DNA of 64,000 bases from Acanthosepion esculentum (GCA_964036315.1 OZ038510.1:84864616-84928615), one strand, 5' to 3'; counted from the first letter of the stretch, positions 48,029 to 58,110 are shown. Notes: generated by a model from the letters alone, not told the origin. Numbers and translations are program-made.

Positions 48029-48800
48029 CTGTGGCAACCAAGAAGCTAAAAATGACAGCAAAATGCAATGTACCAAATGCAGAAACGATGGCAAGATGAG
48101 CCGCTCCATGGTAAATACTCTGCCCGTACCAAAAAAGCTGATGTAGACAGCCCCCCCCCCACTCATCAGTGGTTATGTATTGCAGAGTTAAAAGCTGAAA
48201 CCGAAGGTTTATTCTTGCTGCACAGGATCAATGTTTGCTCATACTGAAATATTGGGTCAACGCGAAATACAGATTCTGTGATAAATATCCAGAAACAAAT
48301 GACCATATTGCATCAGGATGCACGGTGTTAGCACCCACTGAATATAAAAAACGGCTTGACAGAGTGGGCAAAGATCTGCACTGGAAAATATGCAACACTT
48401 ACGGAAAGGAAACTGCAAGAAACTGGTATGAACATTACCCCGACCGTGTTGCAGATATAGGACCTGTAACAATTTTATGGGACTTTACAATCCCCACAGA
48501 CATAACAATCAAAGCTAACCGCCCAGATATCTTGACTAAAGCACCACAAAAACGTGCTTTCTTATTGACAGGGCAGTTCCTGCAGATTGTAATATATCTT
48601 TGAAGATCTTCAAAAAAACTATCAAAATACGAGCATCTTGAAATGGAAATTTAAAACTTATGGCACATAAGGACATCAATAATTCCAGTAGTAGTTGGAA
48701 TACTTGGATTGATTGGAAAAGGTTTCGATAAACTCATTGAAGGGATTCCTGATAGAACATGGCTTCAATAGTTGCGACAATTTTACTCACAAGTGCGTCT
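48029..48800 (+). pseudogene. RLE-type LINE, module 7, zinc motif and endonuclease
   Basis: From 48235 the frame is open for 122 codons: 'AKYRFCDKYPETNDHIASGC' (zinc-finger-like, first Cys replaced by Tyr, His kept), 'TVLAPTEYKKRLDRVGKDLH', 'TARNWYEHYPDRVADIGPVT', 'ILWDFTIPTDITIKANRPDI', then 'RAFLLTGQ', where the second endonuclease acidic residue is replaced. After a frameshift: 'LSKYEHLEMEI' and 'IIPVVVGILGLIGKGFD', ending near 48760. This is the best preserved C-terminus of the family in the window. RPD plus a preceding Cys/His motif is the arrangement of R2-like RLE elements. Confidence 0.8.
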
Positions 48801-49072
48801 GACACATTACGAACAGCTTTATCTTTATTGTAATGTATCTAATAGAATGTATTTAATGTAATAATAATCTAAGCCATGTGAATGGCTGTATTACTAAATG
48901 TCCTGGAAAATGCTGAAGTGTGAGTGCTTATCTGTTTAATAGATTTGTTGTCACATGATTGCTAAGAAAAGCTAATTGGTCGTAGAAATATGAAAATTCA
49001 TCGAATACGTATAATAATACTAACAATAATAGTAGAATAGTCTGTATCAACATCGATTTTATATAGATAAAA
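48801..49072. other. Spacer
   Basis: AT-rich sequence, no recognised feature. Confidence 0.4.
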
Positions 49073-49074
49073 AG

Positions 49075-49114
<40 letters not shown>

Positions 49115-49126
49115 TTCAACAGGCTG

Positions 49127-49178
<52 letters not shown>

Positions 49179-49190
49179 TTCAACAGGCTG

Positions 49191-49257
<67 letters not shown>

Positions 49258-49269
49258 TTCAACAGGCTG

Positions 49270-49321
<52 letters not shown>

Positions 49322-49369
49322 TTCAACAGGCTGAGATAGATAGATAGATAGATAGATTTCAACAGGCTG

Positions 49370-49406
<37 letters not shown>

Positions 49407-49415
49407 TGAATAGAC

Positions 49416-49470
<55 letters not shown>

Positions 49471-49505
49471 TGAATAGACTGACATAGATAGTTAGATATG
49501 AATAC

Positions 49506-49553
<48 letters not shown>

Positions 49554-49641
49554 GAATAGACTGCCATAGATAGATAGATAGATAGATAGATATGGATAGA
49601 CTGACATAAATAGATAAATAGATAGATAGGAATAGACTGCC

Positions 49642-49682
<41 letters not shown>

Positions 49683-49683
49683 A
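49073..49683. repeat. (GATA)n array with recurring insets
   Basis: GATA runs are interrupted at irregular intervals by ATTTCAACAGGCTGA (five times between 49112 and 49369) and then by GAATAGACTG(A/C)CATAGATA (four to five times to 49650). The insets are themselves repeated units, so the array has two higher-order blocks. 'SIYLSIYL' peptides on the minus strand are artefacts. Confidence 0.9.
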
Positions 49684-50184
49684 GCCGTTCCATACAATGT
49701 AGAAGGTAAGAAACGCAGAGTATTTGACCTAATTCGCAATCAATTTTTACCAAATAATCTTCGATCGGAATCTCTTGGCGAGCAAATCTTTTCACACGAA
49801 GAAAGCAGATAAAATTCCTTAGATAAGCAGCTTTCACGGCAATGTTAATACGTCGACATATGAAAGAAAAATTACATATCATGTTTGGAAGCATCTTTAA
49901 TTAGAAATCTGTTATTGATCTCTGAGGATAGAAGAAAAGTGAAATACAACTCCGAGGAAAACTAAATACTTTCATAATGACAATCAGCTGGCTAAAACGC
50001 TCGCTCTGTTTTTGTCTTTACATGGCATTTGGAACGTTTAGTTATGACTAAAGCTATTCGAAAACATCGCTTTAGATATTATTATGTTATCTGTTATATC
50101 AGCGTAGTTTTTTTTTAATTTTTTAATATATTAATTAACTGATTAATGTATACCATAAATCCACCCCACCACACTTATCCAGAC
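49684..50184. other. Stretch without a recognised feature
   Basis: AT-rich sequence, no gene or transposon seen. Confidence 0.4.
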
Positions 50185-50312
50185 TTTTGTAGTTTATCGT
50201 CTTATCCAGGACGCGGATGTAGTTTATCGTCATACCCAGGGCGCGGATGTAGTCTGTCGTCATACCCAGGGCGCGGATGTAGTTTGTTGTCATACCCAGG
50301 ACGAGCGAGGTG
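50185..50312. repeat. 30-bp minisatellite, second locus, 4 copies
   Basis: GTTTATCGTCTTATCCAGG and its variants repeat four times at 30-bp spacing, with the same GC-rich half (ACGCGGATGTA) as the array at 10806-11022, 39 kb away. A tRNA-like fragment follows at 50330; at the first locus one follows about 120 bp after the array. Confidence 0.9.
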
Positions 50313-50329
50313 AAGTAAGCAAGGATAGG

Positions 50330-50406
50330 AGGGCGGTGTAATGGATAATGGCAAGGAATTGTTTAGTTGGAGAGCCGAGTTCCATTTCCTGTTTTTTTTT
50401 TTTTTA
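50330..50406 (+). repeat. tRNA-like fragment with a T run
   Basis: GGCGGTGTAATGGATAATGG resembles an A-box region and GAGCCGAGTTCCATTTCC a B-box region about 40 bp on, followed by a run of 13 T, which would stop pol III. It is probably a SINE head and not a tRNA gene; no acceptor stem forms. Confidence 0.45.
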
Positions 50407-50655
50407 TATTCCCTTACGCGCAAATACCTTTAAGAAAGGTATGAATCCACATATTCTACCCCAAGCTATGGGTTAATTAGTAAAACTTGAATTGCAAAAG
50501 CATTCATATCTAAAAAAAATATTAAAAACTAAAAATATTCTTCTGCTTTTAAATAACCCGTAAGAGTTGATAAGCCGTAAAAAACGAATCTATCAATGAA
50601 TCGATATCTATCCTAATAATTGTTCTGTTCGATTACATTAAGTAGAAAATGCATT
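50407..50655. other. Spacer
   Basis: AT-rich, no feature seen. Confidence 0.4.
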
Positions 50656-50929
50656 GCTTTTCTCTGTTCCTCAATTACATAAGAAAATATTAGAATCATC
50701 AGAGAACTTATGTTGGGAGAAAACCGCCTGCAAGCGGATAGAAAATGAATTCAGTAAATACACAAAAATAGAAAGGAGTGTAAGACAAGGATGGGTCTTC
50801 TCGCCAGACTTATCCAACAATTACAGTGAGGTGATTCTGAGAGAATTAGAATTCCTGCCAGGATTCAATATTGGAGGCTACAATCTTAACAACAGAAGAT
50901 ATGAAGATGACATAGTGTTGGTAGCAGAT
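50656..50929 (+). pseudogene. RTE-type LINE reverse transcriptase, part left of an insertion
   Basis: One open frame reads 'ENLCWEKTACKRIENEFSKY', 'IERSVRQGWVFSPDLSNNYS', 'RELEFLPGFNIGGYNLNNRR' and 'YEDDIVLVAD'. This is the palm of an RTE-type polymerase: VRQG...SPDLSNNYSE is motif B, and YEDD replaces the usual YADD of motif C. The frame is intact over about 90 codons. At 50930 the LINE is cut by a 2.33-kb insertion and resumes at 53269 in the same frame. Confidence 0.85.
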
Positions 50930-53263
50930 TGTCGGATTTGCCTCATCCTCAATTCCCAAATTCTTCAACAGGGGCATCTCTCCCGATACTACAAATACCG
51001 GGCGAATTCTTTCCTCGATGTCTTCTTTCCATCAGTCCAGGTGCCGAATCCCACATCGCGTGGAGATGAGGTAAGTATCTCTTTCTTCTTCATTTCAGCG
51101 ACAAGATGTAAGCCCTTCGAAGATCAGCATTTCGCATATCGGGGAAAAAGCAATGAACATTACGAACATTCACCAAAATACAAACATTCTCCAAAATACA
51201 AACATTCACCAAAATACAAACATTCACCGAAATAAGAACATTCACCAAAATACAAACATTCACCAAAATAGGACTATTCACCAAAATACGAATATTCACC
51301 AAAATAGAAACATTCAACAAAATACGAACAGTCACCAAAATACGAACATTCACCAAAATACGAACATTCTCTAAAATACAAACATTCACCAAAATACGAA
51401 AATTCACCAAAATAGGAACATTCACCAAAATACAAACATTCACCAAAATACGAACATTCACCAAAATAGCAACATTCAACAAAATAAGAACTTTCACCAA
51501 AATAGGAACATTCACCAAAATACGAATATTCACCAAAATAGGAACATTCACCAAAATAGGAACCTTCCCCAAAATACAAACATTCTCCAAAATACAAACA
51601 TTCACCAAAATACAAACATTCACCAAAATACGAACATTCACCAAAATAGCAACATTCAACAAAATAAGAACTGTCACCAAAATAGGAACATTCACCAAAA
51701 TACGAATATTCACCAAAATAGGAACATTCCCCAAAATACAAACATTCCCCAAAATACAAACATTCTCCAAAATACAAACATTCACCAAAATACAAACATT
51801 CACCAAAATACGAATATTCACCAAAATACAAACATTCTCCAAAATACAAACATTCACTAAAATACGAACAGTCACCGAAATACAAACATTCACCAAAATA
51901 CGAACATTCACCAAAATAGCAACATTCAACAAAATAAGAACTTTCACCAAAATAGGAACATTCACCAAAATACGAACATTCACCAAAATACAAACATTCT
52001 CCAAAATACGAACATTCACCAAAATAGCAACATTCAACAAAATACAAACATTCACCAAAATAGGAACATTCACCAAAATACGAATATTCACCAAAATAGG
52101 AACATTCCCCAAAATACAAACATTCCCCAAAATACAAACATTCTCCAAAATACAAACATTCTCCAAAATACGAACATTCACCAAAATAGCAACATTCAAC
52201 AAAATAAGAATTTTCACCAAAATAGCAACATTCAACAAAATAAGAACTTTCACCAAAATACAAACATTCACCAAAATACGAACATTCACGAAAATAGCAA
52301 CATTCAACAAAATAAGAACTTTCACCAAAATAGGAACATTCACCAAAATACGAATATTCACCAAAATAGGAACATTCCCCAAAATACAAACATTCTCCAA
52401 AATACAAACATTCACCAAAATACAAACATTCTCCAAAATACAAACATTCACCAAAATACGAATATTCACCAAAATACGAACATTCACCAAAATAGCAACA
52501 TTCAACAAAATAAGAACTTTCACCAAAATAGGAACATTCACCAAAATAGGAATATTTACCAAAATAGGAACATTCCCCAAAATACAAACATTCTCCAAAA
52601 TACAAACATTCACCAAAATACAAACATTCACCAAAATACGAATATTCACCAAAATACAAACATTCTCCAAAATACAAACATTCTCCAAAATACGAACATT
52701 GACCAAAATAGCAACATTCAACAAAATAAGAACTTTCACCAAAATAGGAACATTCACCAAAATACGAATATTCACCAAAATAGGAACATTCCCCAAAATA
52801 CAAACATTCACCAAAATACAAACATTCTCCAAAATACAAACATTCACCAAAATACGAATATTCACCAAAATACGAATATTCACCAAAATACAAACATTCT
52901 CCAAAATACAAACATTCACTAAAATACGAATATTCACCGAAATACAAACATTCTCCAAAATACAAACATTCACTAAAATACGAACAGTCACCGAAATACA
53001 AACATTCATTCACCAAAATAGGAAGATTCACCAAAATACAAACATTCACCAAAATAGGAACATTCACCAAAATACGATATGTTCTTTGTAATTTGTTGTT
53101 AATACACATATTTGTTTTAATATATATCGCTCTTGTTTGTTTGTCTTCCTTTTTCTTCATTTGGACTTAATCCGAGTCTGTCATTTTCATATTGTAGCTG
53201 GACCTTCTAGCAGGGAATATAAATGCACCTGTTTTCTTTTCATCTTCACCCACTGGTCCTCTA
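50930..53263. mobile_element. 2.33-kb insertion inside the RTE-type LINE
   Basis: The LINE codes '...VLVAD' up to CAGAT at 50925-50929 and resumes '...TERKLQ' right after CAGAT at 53264-53268, so the insertion is bounded by a 5-bp direct repeat and is exact to the codon. It starts TGTCGGATTTGCCTCATCCT and ends CCACTGGTCCTCTA. There are no terminal inverted repeats. The 5-bp duplication and the TG start would suit a solo LTR, but the end is not an unambiguous CA. About 225 bp on the left and 190 bp on the right are unique; the middle is an 18-bp minisatellite. A TATA-like AATATAAATG lies near 53216. Confidence 0.75.
51155..53080. repeat. 18-bp minisatellite, about 105 copies
   Basis: The unit is ACATTCACCAAAATAC(A/G)A with variants ending AGGA, AGCA and AAGA, and ACATTCTCC, ACATTCCCC, ACATTCAAC or AACTTTCACC starts. 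Variants recur in groups: AGCAACATTCAACAAAATA, followed by AGAACTTTCACC, appears about eight times, marking higher-order units of roughly 100-270 bp. Because 18 is a multiple of three and no unit contains a stop in several frames, the minus strand is open for 639 and 628 codons. These are not genes: the peptides are pure 6-residue repeats with no start context or domain. Confidence 0.95.
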
Positions 53264-53268
53264 CAGAT

Positions 53269-53520
53269 ACGGAAAGGAAATTGCAAAATCACCTACAGGA
53301 GGTAGTGAAGGAAAGCGAGAAGAAAGGACTAAACATCAATTCCAACAAAACAGTATTTATCCTTGTCAGCGGAAAGAAGAGCTCAGCATATGATTTGCAA
53401 TTTGGGGACAGCAAAATCAAGCAAAGTGTTTACACAGAGGCCGGAAGTTGTGACATCAAAATCCGAAGGCATATTGGAAATGGCGAAATATGCCTTCGAA
53501 AAGCTAAACAAAGTATTAAG
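53269..53520 (+). pseudogene. RTE-type LINE reverse transcriptase, part right of the insertion
   Basis: It reads 'TERKLQNHLQEVVKESEKKG', 'LNINSNKTVFILVSGKKSSA' and 'LQFGDSKIKQSVYTEAGSCD', then 'IKIRRHIGNGEICLRKAKQS' and 'IKT'. This is the segment that directly follows YADD in RTE-type ORFs. One small frameshift lies near 53440. It is cut at about 53520 by a SINE on the other strand and does not resume beyond it. Confidence 0.85.
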
Positions 53521-53845
53521 ACTATTTACATTATTCGGATTATTGTCCTCATCTTTATCGCCATATTTTTTACTGTTTCGACTGTTGTACACTCCGGCCT
53601 TCTTCAGGTGGTTGGAATGTCGAACTGAACCCTTTATTTCTCACACGGGTGTAGACTGTTCTAGTTCCACATGCCATATTTAATGGATGTCAGTTATCAG
53701 TTATCTCCTGGTAATTTCCCTCTAATCTGTCTCCAGTGCCTTAGCCGGGTATTGAACTCACACTCTTTGGGTCCTGTCACTTGATCTAACTAACGCCTTT
53801 ATCCATTGTGTCATGTACTCTCAGGGACACATGGCACAGTGGATA
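53520..53845 (-). mobile_element. tRNA-derived SINE, near full length
   Basis: On the minus strand the order is: GTACATGACACAATGGATAA and AGGCGTTAG (A-box region), GTGAGTTCAATACCCGG (B-box), GGAGATAACTGATAACTGAC, CATGTGGAACTAGAACAG, AATAAAGGGTTCAG, CCACCTGAAGAAGGCC, CAGTCGAAACAG and ATAAAGATGAGGACAA, ending ATAATGTAAAT at the LINE junction. It inserted into the RTE-type LINE. It is homologous throughout to the + strand copy at 11705-12050. Confidence 0.8.
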
Positions 53846-53889
53846 ACTTTCAAGTGAATATTTCTTTCGTAAAATAAAGTATTTTAAGC

Positions 53890-54000
53890 ATCTGGCTGAA
53901 GACATAGATAGATAGATAGAAGTTTATGTTTAGAATGCTCTATGTCTTCATTTGAGCACTTTCCCCACCCCATAAATATAGCATTTTTTTCAATTAAATA
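53890..54000. repeat. Third locus of the palindrome II element, arm replaced by GATA
   Basis: GAAGACATA and TATGTCTTC pair across a short (GATA)n run (53897-53919). The block GCTCTATGTCTTCATTTGAG, followed by CCATAAATATAGCA, matches the right flank of palindrome II at 13529-13570. The long arms are missing here. 54001-54199 holds nothing recognisable. Confidence 0.6.
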
Positions 54001-54199
54001 TTGGTATATGTATTTTAAATGGTGATGAAATTTACATAATAAAAATTATTGAATCCCAATTTTCACAAGAGACAGGCCCGCTTCACTTGAAGTATTTCCA
54101 ACAAATGGACCTCCCCTTCCATATTTGCCCTTAACTCGGAAAAAGGGTTTGGAAAATATCAAACTCACAGAACATATGGAAGGTCAGAGGAACAAAAAA

Positions 54200-55095
54200 A
54201 AGAACAAAGAACCTACCTAACAAAAAAAAAGCTACAAAGGACGGGAACCCCCCAACATCCTGAATGGCCATGGCATATAGAAATACAACAAGAACAACGA
54301 GCTTGTGTAGATAGATAAAAAAAATAGGGTTTAGTAGAGATAACGAAAAGACAAAATTTACTATGAGATACAATGTAAAGAAAGTTGTGGAGAGTTATGA
54401 TCGCCTACGTCATTAAAGGAACATGAGACCTAAAAGAAGAAGAAGAATGATCTTGTGAAAATGGATGAAAAAATTGGGATTAGAAGGGATCGCAAAATGT
54501 CAGAATTCACTAAGTGATACAATGCACAGGAAGTTGTGGAGAACCATGACCGCCCTGCTACTGAAGGAACATGGCACAGAAAACAAGAAAAAGAAGAATG
54601 AACTTATTTAAATTAATGACAGAATAGGGTTTAGGAGAGATCGCCAAAATACAAAATTTACTAAGTGATACAGCAAGTTGTGGAGAGCCATTATCACCAG
54701 GGTCCTGAAGGGACATGGGACCTAGAGGAAGAAGAAGAAGAAGAAGAAGAAGGAGAAGAAGAAGAAGAAGAAGAAGAAGAAGAAGAAGAAGAAGAAGAAG
54801 AAGAAGAAGAACGATCTTATGTAAATGGATGGCAGAATAGGATTTAGGAGAGATAACAAAAAGACAAAATTTACGAAAAAATTTTAAGTGATACAAAGAA
54901 AAGGAAGTTGTGGAGAACCATGATCGCCCACGTCATGAAGGAATACGGCACATAGAAGGAGAAGAATGAGCTTCTGTAAATAGATGGCAGGAGAGGGTCT
55001 AGGAGAGATAGCAAAAAGACAGAATTTACTACGTGTTACAAAGGACATGAAGTTGTGGAGAGCCGTTATCGCCCACGTCCTGAACGGAAGAAGAA
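54200..55095. repeat. Tandem array of an RTE LINE 3' tail, about 6 units of 145 bp
   Basis: AGTTGTGGAG recurs at 54383, 54532, 54676, 54906 and 55051, with a worn unit before the first. Spacings are 149, 144, 230 and 145 bp. Each unit has AATTTACTAAGTGATACAA, AAGTTGTGGAGAACCATGA, TCGCCCACGTCATGAAGG, GGAACATGG and an AAG-rich tail. The block is homologous to the 3' end of the RTE-type LINE at 7800-7870. The long spacing is due to a (GAA)n expansion at 54728-54810 in one unit only. Confidence 0.8.
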
Positions 55096-55812
55096 AAGAG
55101 GAATTATCACCGACAACAATGCATGTTATTTGAAGGTCGGAAAAATGACAAGATAAAGACAATGTTATTAAAATAGCGTTGAAGTGGAAATCATTACATA
55201 GACGGACGTATGCCAAAAAATATTAGGCAGGAAAAAATGGTAAGCCAAACAAAGAACCCAAAAGAAACGGTCGACAGAAACACCAAAAATAATATCGTTA
55301 ACTCTTTCGCAATTAACTATATGTTCTGTTGCTGTTAACAAATGTTTCCATTTTCCTGATTCCATATTGCGTCGTGAGATTCCTTTGCCGCGTGACAGGA
55401 TTTATGATGAATCTGAAGAATTTTTTGGTTCCAATGACGACGTGTAATGTTCATTCTGATTACAACTCTGCTGGGAATTCCATCTGGAGTTGGTGATTGC
55501 AATCACTCGACTTGATCTTAATGACCGGACGCTAAGGCAAACACCTGCCTATCTGTCAATCTATCTGCTCGTTTCAACCAGGAGATTGAGATCACAGCTT
55601 CTCTTGTCATCAGCCGTTATCACGAATTAAGATCCCATTTTCATCCGGTAAGATTTTTTTTTATTTGGATATTTATCTATATCTACATTTTATTTTATTT
55701 TTTTATCCCTGTCAAACATTGAATAAACTTTGTTATTTATCGTGTCTCCTGCGAACGCCGATGATCAGAAAAATATTGTTTACACAAAGAGAAGCAAATC
55801 TCTGGTTGCCTT

Positions 55813-55815
<3 letters not shown>
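55096..55815. other. Stretch without a recognised feature
   Basis: Mixed AT-rich sequence. Open stretches of up to 110 codons on the minus strand match nothing I know. Confidence 0.4.
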
Positions 55816-55905
<90 letters not shown>

Positions 55906-55942
55906 ATCTTCTTTCTAATATATGTATATATAATATTCATTT

Positions 55943-56011
<69 letters not shown>

Positions 56012-56067
56012 GCTAGATAAAGAGACAGGTAGATAATATTTTGCTTATAATATATATAATATTCATA

Positions 56068-56124
<57 letters not shown>

Positions 56125-56148
56125 CTCCCATATATATATATTATATTC

Positions 56149-56212
<64 letters not shown>

Positions 56213-56279
56213 TCGCACGTATTACATGTTAGATAAAGAGAATATTGTGTATATATAATACACCGTTTCTAATAGATAT

Positions 56280-56330
<51 letters not shown>
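55816..56330. repeat. Cluster of (TA)n tracts with one (GATA)n run
   Basis: TA runs at 55816-55870, 55948-56018, 56073-56120, 56150-56206 and 56287-56330; GATA at 55870-55905. The spacers between them repeat: 'TTTCTAATATATGTATATAT' and 'TATAATATTCAT(A/T)TTCT' recur, so the cluster grew by duplication of TA-plus-spacer units. Confidence 0.85.
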
Positions 56331-56334
<4 letters not shown>

Positions 56335-56525
56335 TAAAAAAGACCATTTTAAGGTTCCATATAATAAATTATTTCAACACAGCCCTTTTAAAATACCGTG
56401 GATCATCAGATTTTACTTACAAAGGTCCTTTGGAAGTAAAATCGTTTGATCCGCGGTCCTTTAAAAGGGCTGTGGCGAAATAATTTATTATATGGAAACT
56501 TGAAGTGGTCTGTTTTTATTTAAAT
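56255..56525. repeat. Foldback (palindrome) III with its (TA)n-bearing left flank
   Basis: The palindrome spans 56331-56525. Left arm: TAAGGTTCCATATAATAAAT, CACAGCCCTTTTAAAAT and CGTGGATCATCAGATTTTAC. The right arm is the complement with a few mismatches, and the pairing continues to the dyad centre AAAGGTCCTTT (about 56421-56431). There is no loop to speak of. Left of it, ATAATACACCGTTTCTAATA, GATATTTTTCTAATA and a TA tract precede the palindrome. The same flank plus the left arm occurs at 58298-58495. Confidence 0.85.
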
Positions 56526-56584
56526 TATTAGCTCTGATTTACATTGAGCTCTCTGGATTTTATCCTCCTTGGGTCTACCCATAC

Positions 56585-56625
<41 letters not shown>

Positions 56626-56968
56626 ATATTTTTCCAATATATATATATAAGGGTTGACCAGAGTTAAAGATTGTAGGGATTGAAGAAGCATCCTCTTAGA
56701 AGAGTGTTTCGCAAAGTAGCACTCTTAATGTAACTTCCTCCTTACCAATGGAATACAAAGAGAATGATGAGAAATCGATCCTGTGGACGTCACATGACAC
56801 CTCAAACCTGTAAAAATCCGAACTAGTGGAACTAATTAATGTAGCTCGCCAGAATATTTTCCCTGGAAACAGCGACAGATTAGAGAGAGGCTTAAAAGGT
56901 TTTGAAGATAATATTCATATAGATATGAACAGACTGAAATTGATAGATAGATAGATAGATAGATAAAT

Positions 56969-56969
<1 letters not shown>
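56526..56969. other. Spacer with a short (TA)n tract
   Basis: A (TA)n run lies at 56587-56614. TAGATATGAACAGACTGAAA near 56920 followed by a short GATA run resembles the insets of the 49.1-49.7 kb array. No gene seen. Confidence 0.5.
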
Positions 56970-57041
<72 letters not shown>

Positions 57042-57170
57042 CAAATATGTGGATGTAGATCCGACGGTATGATGAAAATGTGGAAAAGACAAAGCAAAAT
57101 CCGAATATGTGAGTTTACAACAAAATAAAAAACAGTAAACTTACATATTCGGATTTTGCTTTGTCTTTTT

Positions 57171-57236
<66 letters not shown>
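56970..57236. repeat. Foldback (palindrome) IV between two (TA)n tracts
   Basis: TA tracts at 56970-57039 and 57176-57236 bracket a palindrome at 57068-57176. The left arm is ATGATGAAAATG, then AAAAGACAAAGCAAAATCCG and AATATGT; the right arm is its complement, with a loop of about 30 bases around 57112-57140, itself partly paired (AGTTTAC with GTAAACT). The arms are nearly perfect. Confidence 0.8.
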
Positions 57237-57239
<3 letters not shown>

Positions 57240-57494
57240 ATTCTCTTTCTCTAAATGTGTTTGTATTAAATGATAGATAATTTTTTTAGTCAGTTCATCC
57301 CTAGCAATGGTGACTACGCCCCTAAGAATCAATGGGCTACTAGAAGTGAAAGAATAATGAAAAGTCTTTAGAAGGAACCAAGAAGGTGTGTGAACCGAGC
57401 GATAAGTGAAGCTATCTACCGTATGATTGCTTTTATATTATATAATTTTAAAATTATAATATATTAATTATTCTATATATATATATATATATGA
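57237..57494. other. Spacer
   Basis: AT-rich, ending in a short (TA)n run. Nothing recognisable. Confidence 0.4.
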
Positions 57495-57880
57495 ATTTAT
57501 TTCTATGTCTGAAGCAGGCATTTATAAAATAAATTGTCAAAACTGTTCCTACTAATATACTGGAGAAACAAGTAGAAATTTAAAAAAAAATTTGAGCATT
57601 TGAAATATCAATAATCAACTTAGCTAATGCACTCGTCATACATAGAAATGAATTCAACCACAATTCTTATTTTAAGAATGCTACACTAATAAAAAAAGAA
57701 AATAACTCACTCAGAAGGAAAATCCTCCAGAGTGCCGCCATTGAATATTATCCAAATATTAATCTACGCCCAGGTTTTTTCCCTATTTCACCTTTCTTAA
57801 CAGAATTACTACTCTCCCAAGCCAACGTACACAACAGCATCAAGAAATCAAAAGAAAGTGGTTGAATCCGTCAACTCCAC
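57495..57880 (+). pseudogene. Penelope-like retroelement GIY-YIG domain, second lineage
   Basis: In one frame: 'AGIYKINCQNCSY', a stop, then 'YTGETSRNLKK'. These are the GIY and YIG motifs at normal spacing with a Cys pair between them. After frameshifts it continues 'ALVIHRNEFNHNSYFKNATL', 'SLRRKILQSAAIEYYPNINL' and 'RPGFFPISPFLTELLLSQAN'. This is the C-terminal nuclease of a Penelope-like element. The polymerase is missing. A hammerhead-like core follows about 150 bp downstream, as is known for the terminal repeats of these elements. Confidence 0.7.
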
Positions 57881-58025
57881 AATAAAAACTTATATCTCCA
57901 CACGTGACAGTAATTGACGTAATTTTCAGTTAACAGTATGAATATAGCTTTCTCTAAATTCTTCCAGTTGCTAAGGACGTTTTGTCTTTGTTATTACTAG
58001 TTACTTTGTGTAAATAAATTCATTT

Positions 58026-58068
58026 CGTTTTTTGCCTTGAGAAAGTCCACGTTGGACGAAACGCGTCG
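58026..58068 (+). ncRNA. Decayed hammerhead-ribozyme-like core
   Basis: In order: TGCC (stem I, 5' strand), TTGAGAA in the place of the conserved CUGANGA, GTCC-ACGTT-GGAC (stem II hairpin), GAAAC (second conserved core), GCGTC (short stem III ending in the GUC cleavage triplet), GGCA (stem I, 3' strand). All elements have the right order and spacing, but the first core has three substitutions, so cleavage is not expected. Penelope-like elements are known to carry hammerheads of this minimal form, and one lies just upstream. Confidence 0.5.
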
Positions 58069-58110
58069 GCACCTATTACAGTTTACCTATTGTCATATAT
58101 ATATATATAT

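Noticed and set aside
48928..49894. Minus-strand openings with SIYLSIYL repeats
   Set aside because: Translation of (GATA)n; the non-repeat tail of the longest one matches nothing known to me.
8275..53080. CRISPR-like arrays (138-bp, 30-bp and 18-bp repeats)
   Set aside because: No unique spacers alternate with the repeats, there are no cas genes, and all context is eukaryotic.
51090..53160. Minus-strand open frames of 639 and 628 codons
   Set aside because: They are pure 6-residue repeats produced by an 18-bp minisatellite that lacks stops in several frames on both strands. No domain and no start context.
54131..55216. Minus-strand openings of 80-112 codons rich in Leu
   Set aside because: They read the complement of the LINE 3' tail array and its (GAA)n run; the homologous coding strand is the other one.
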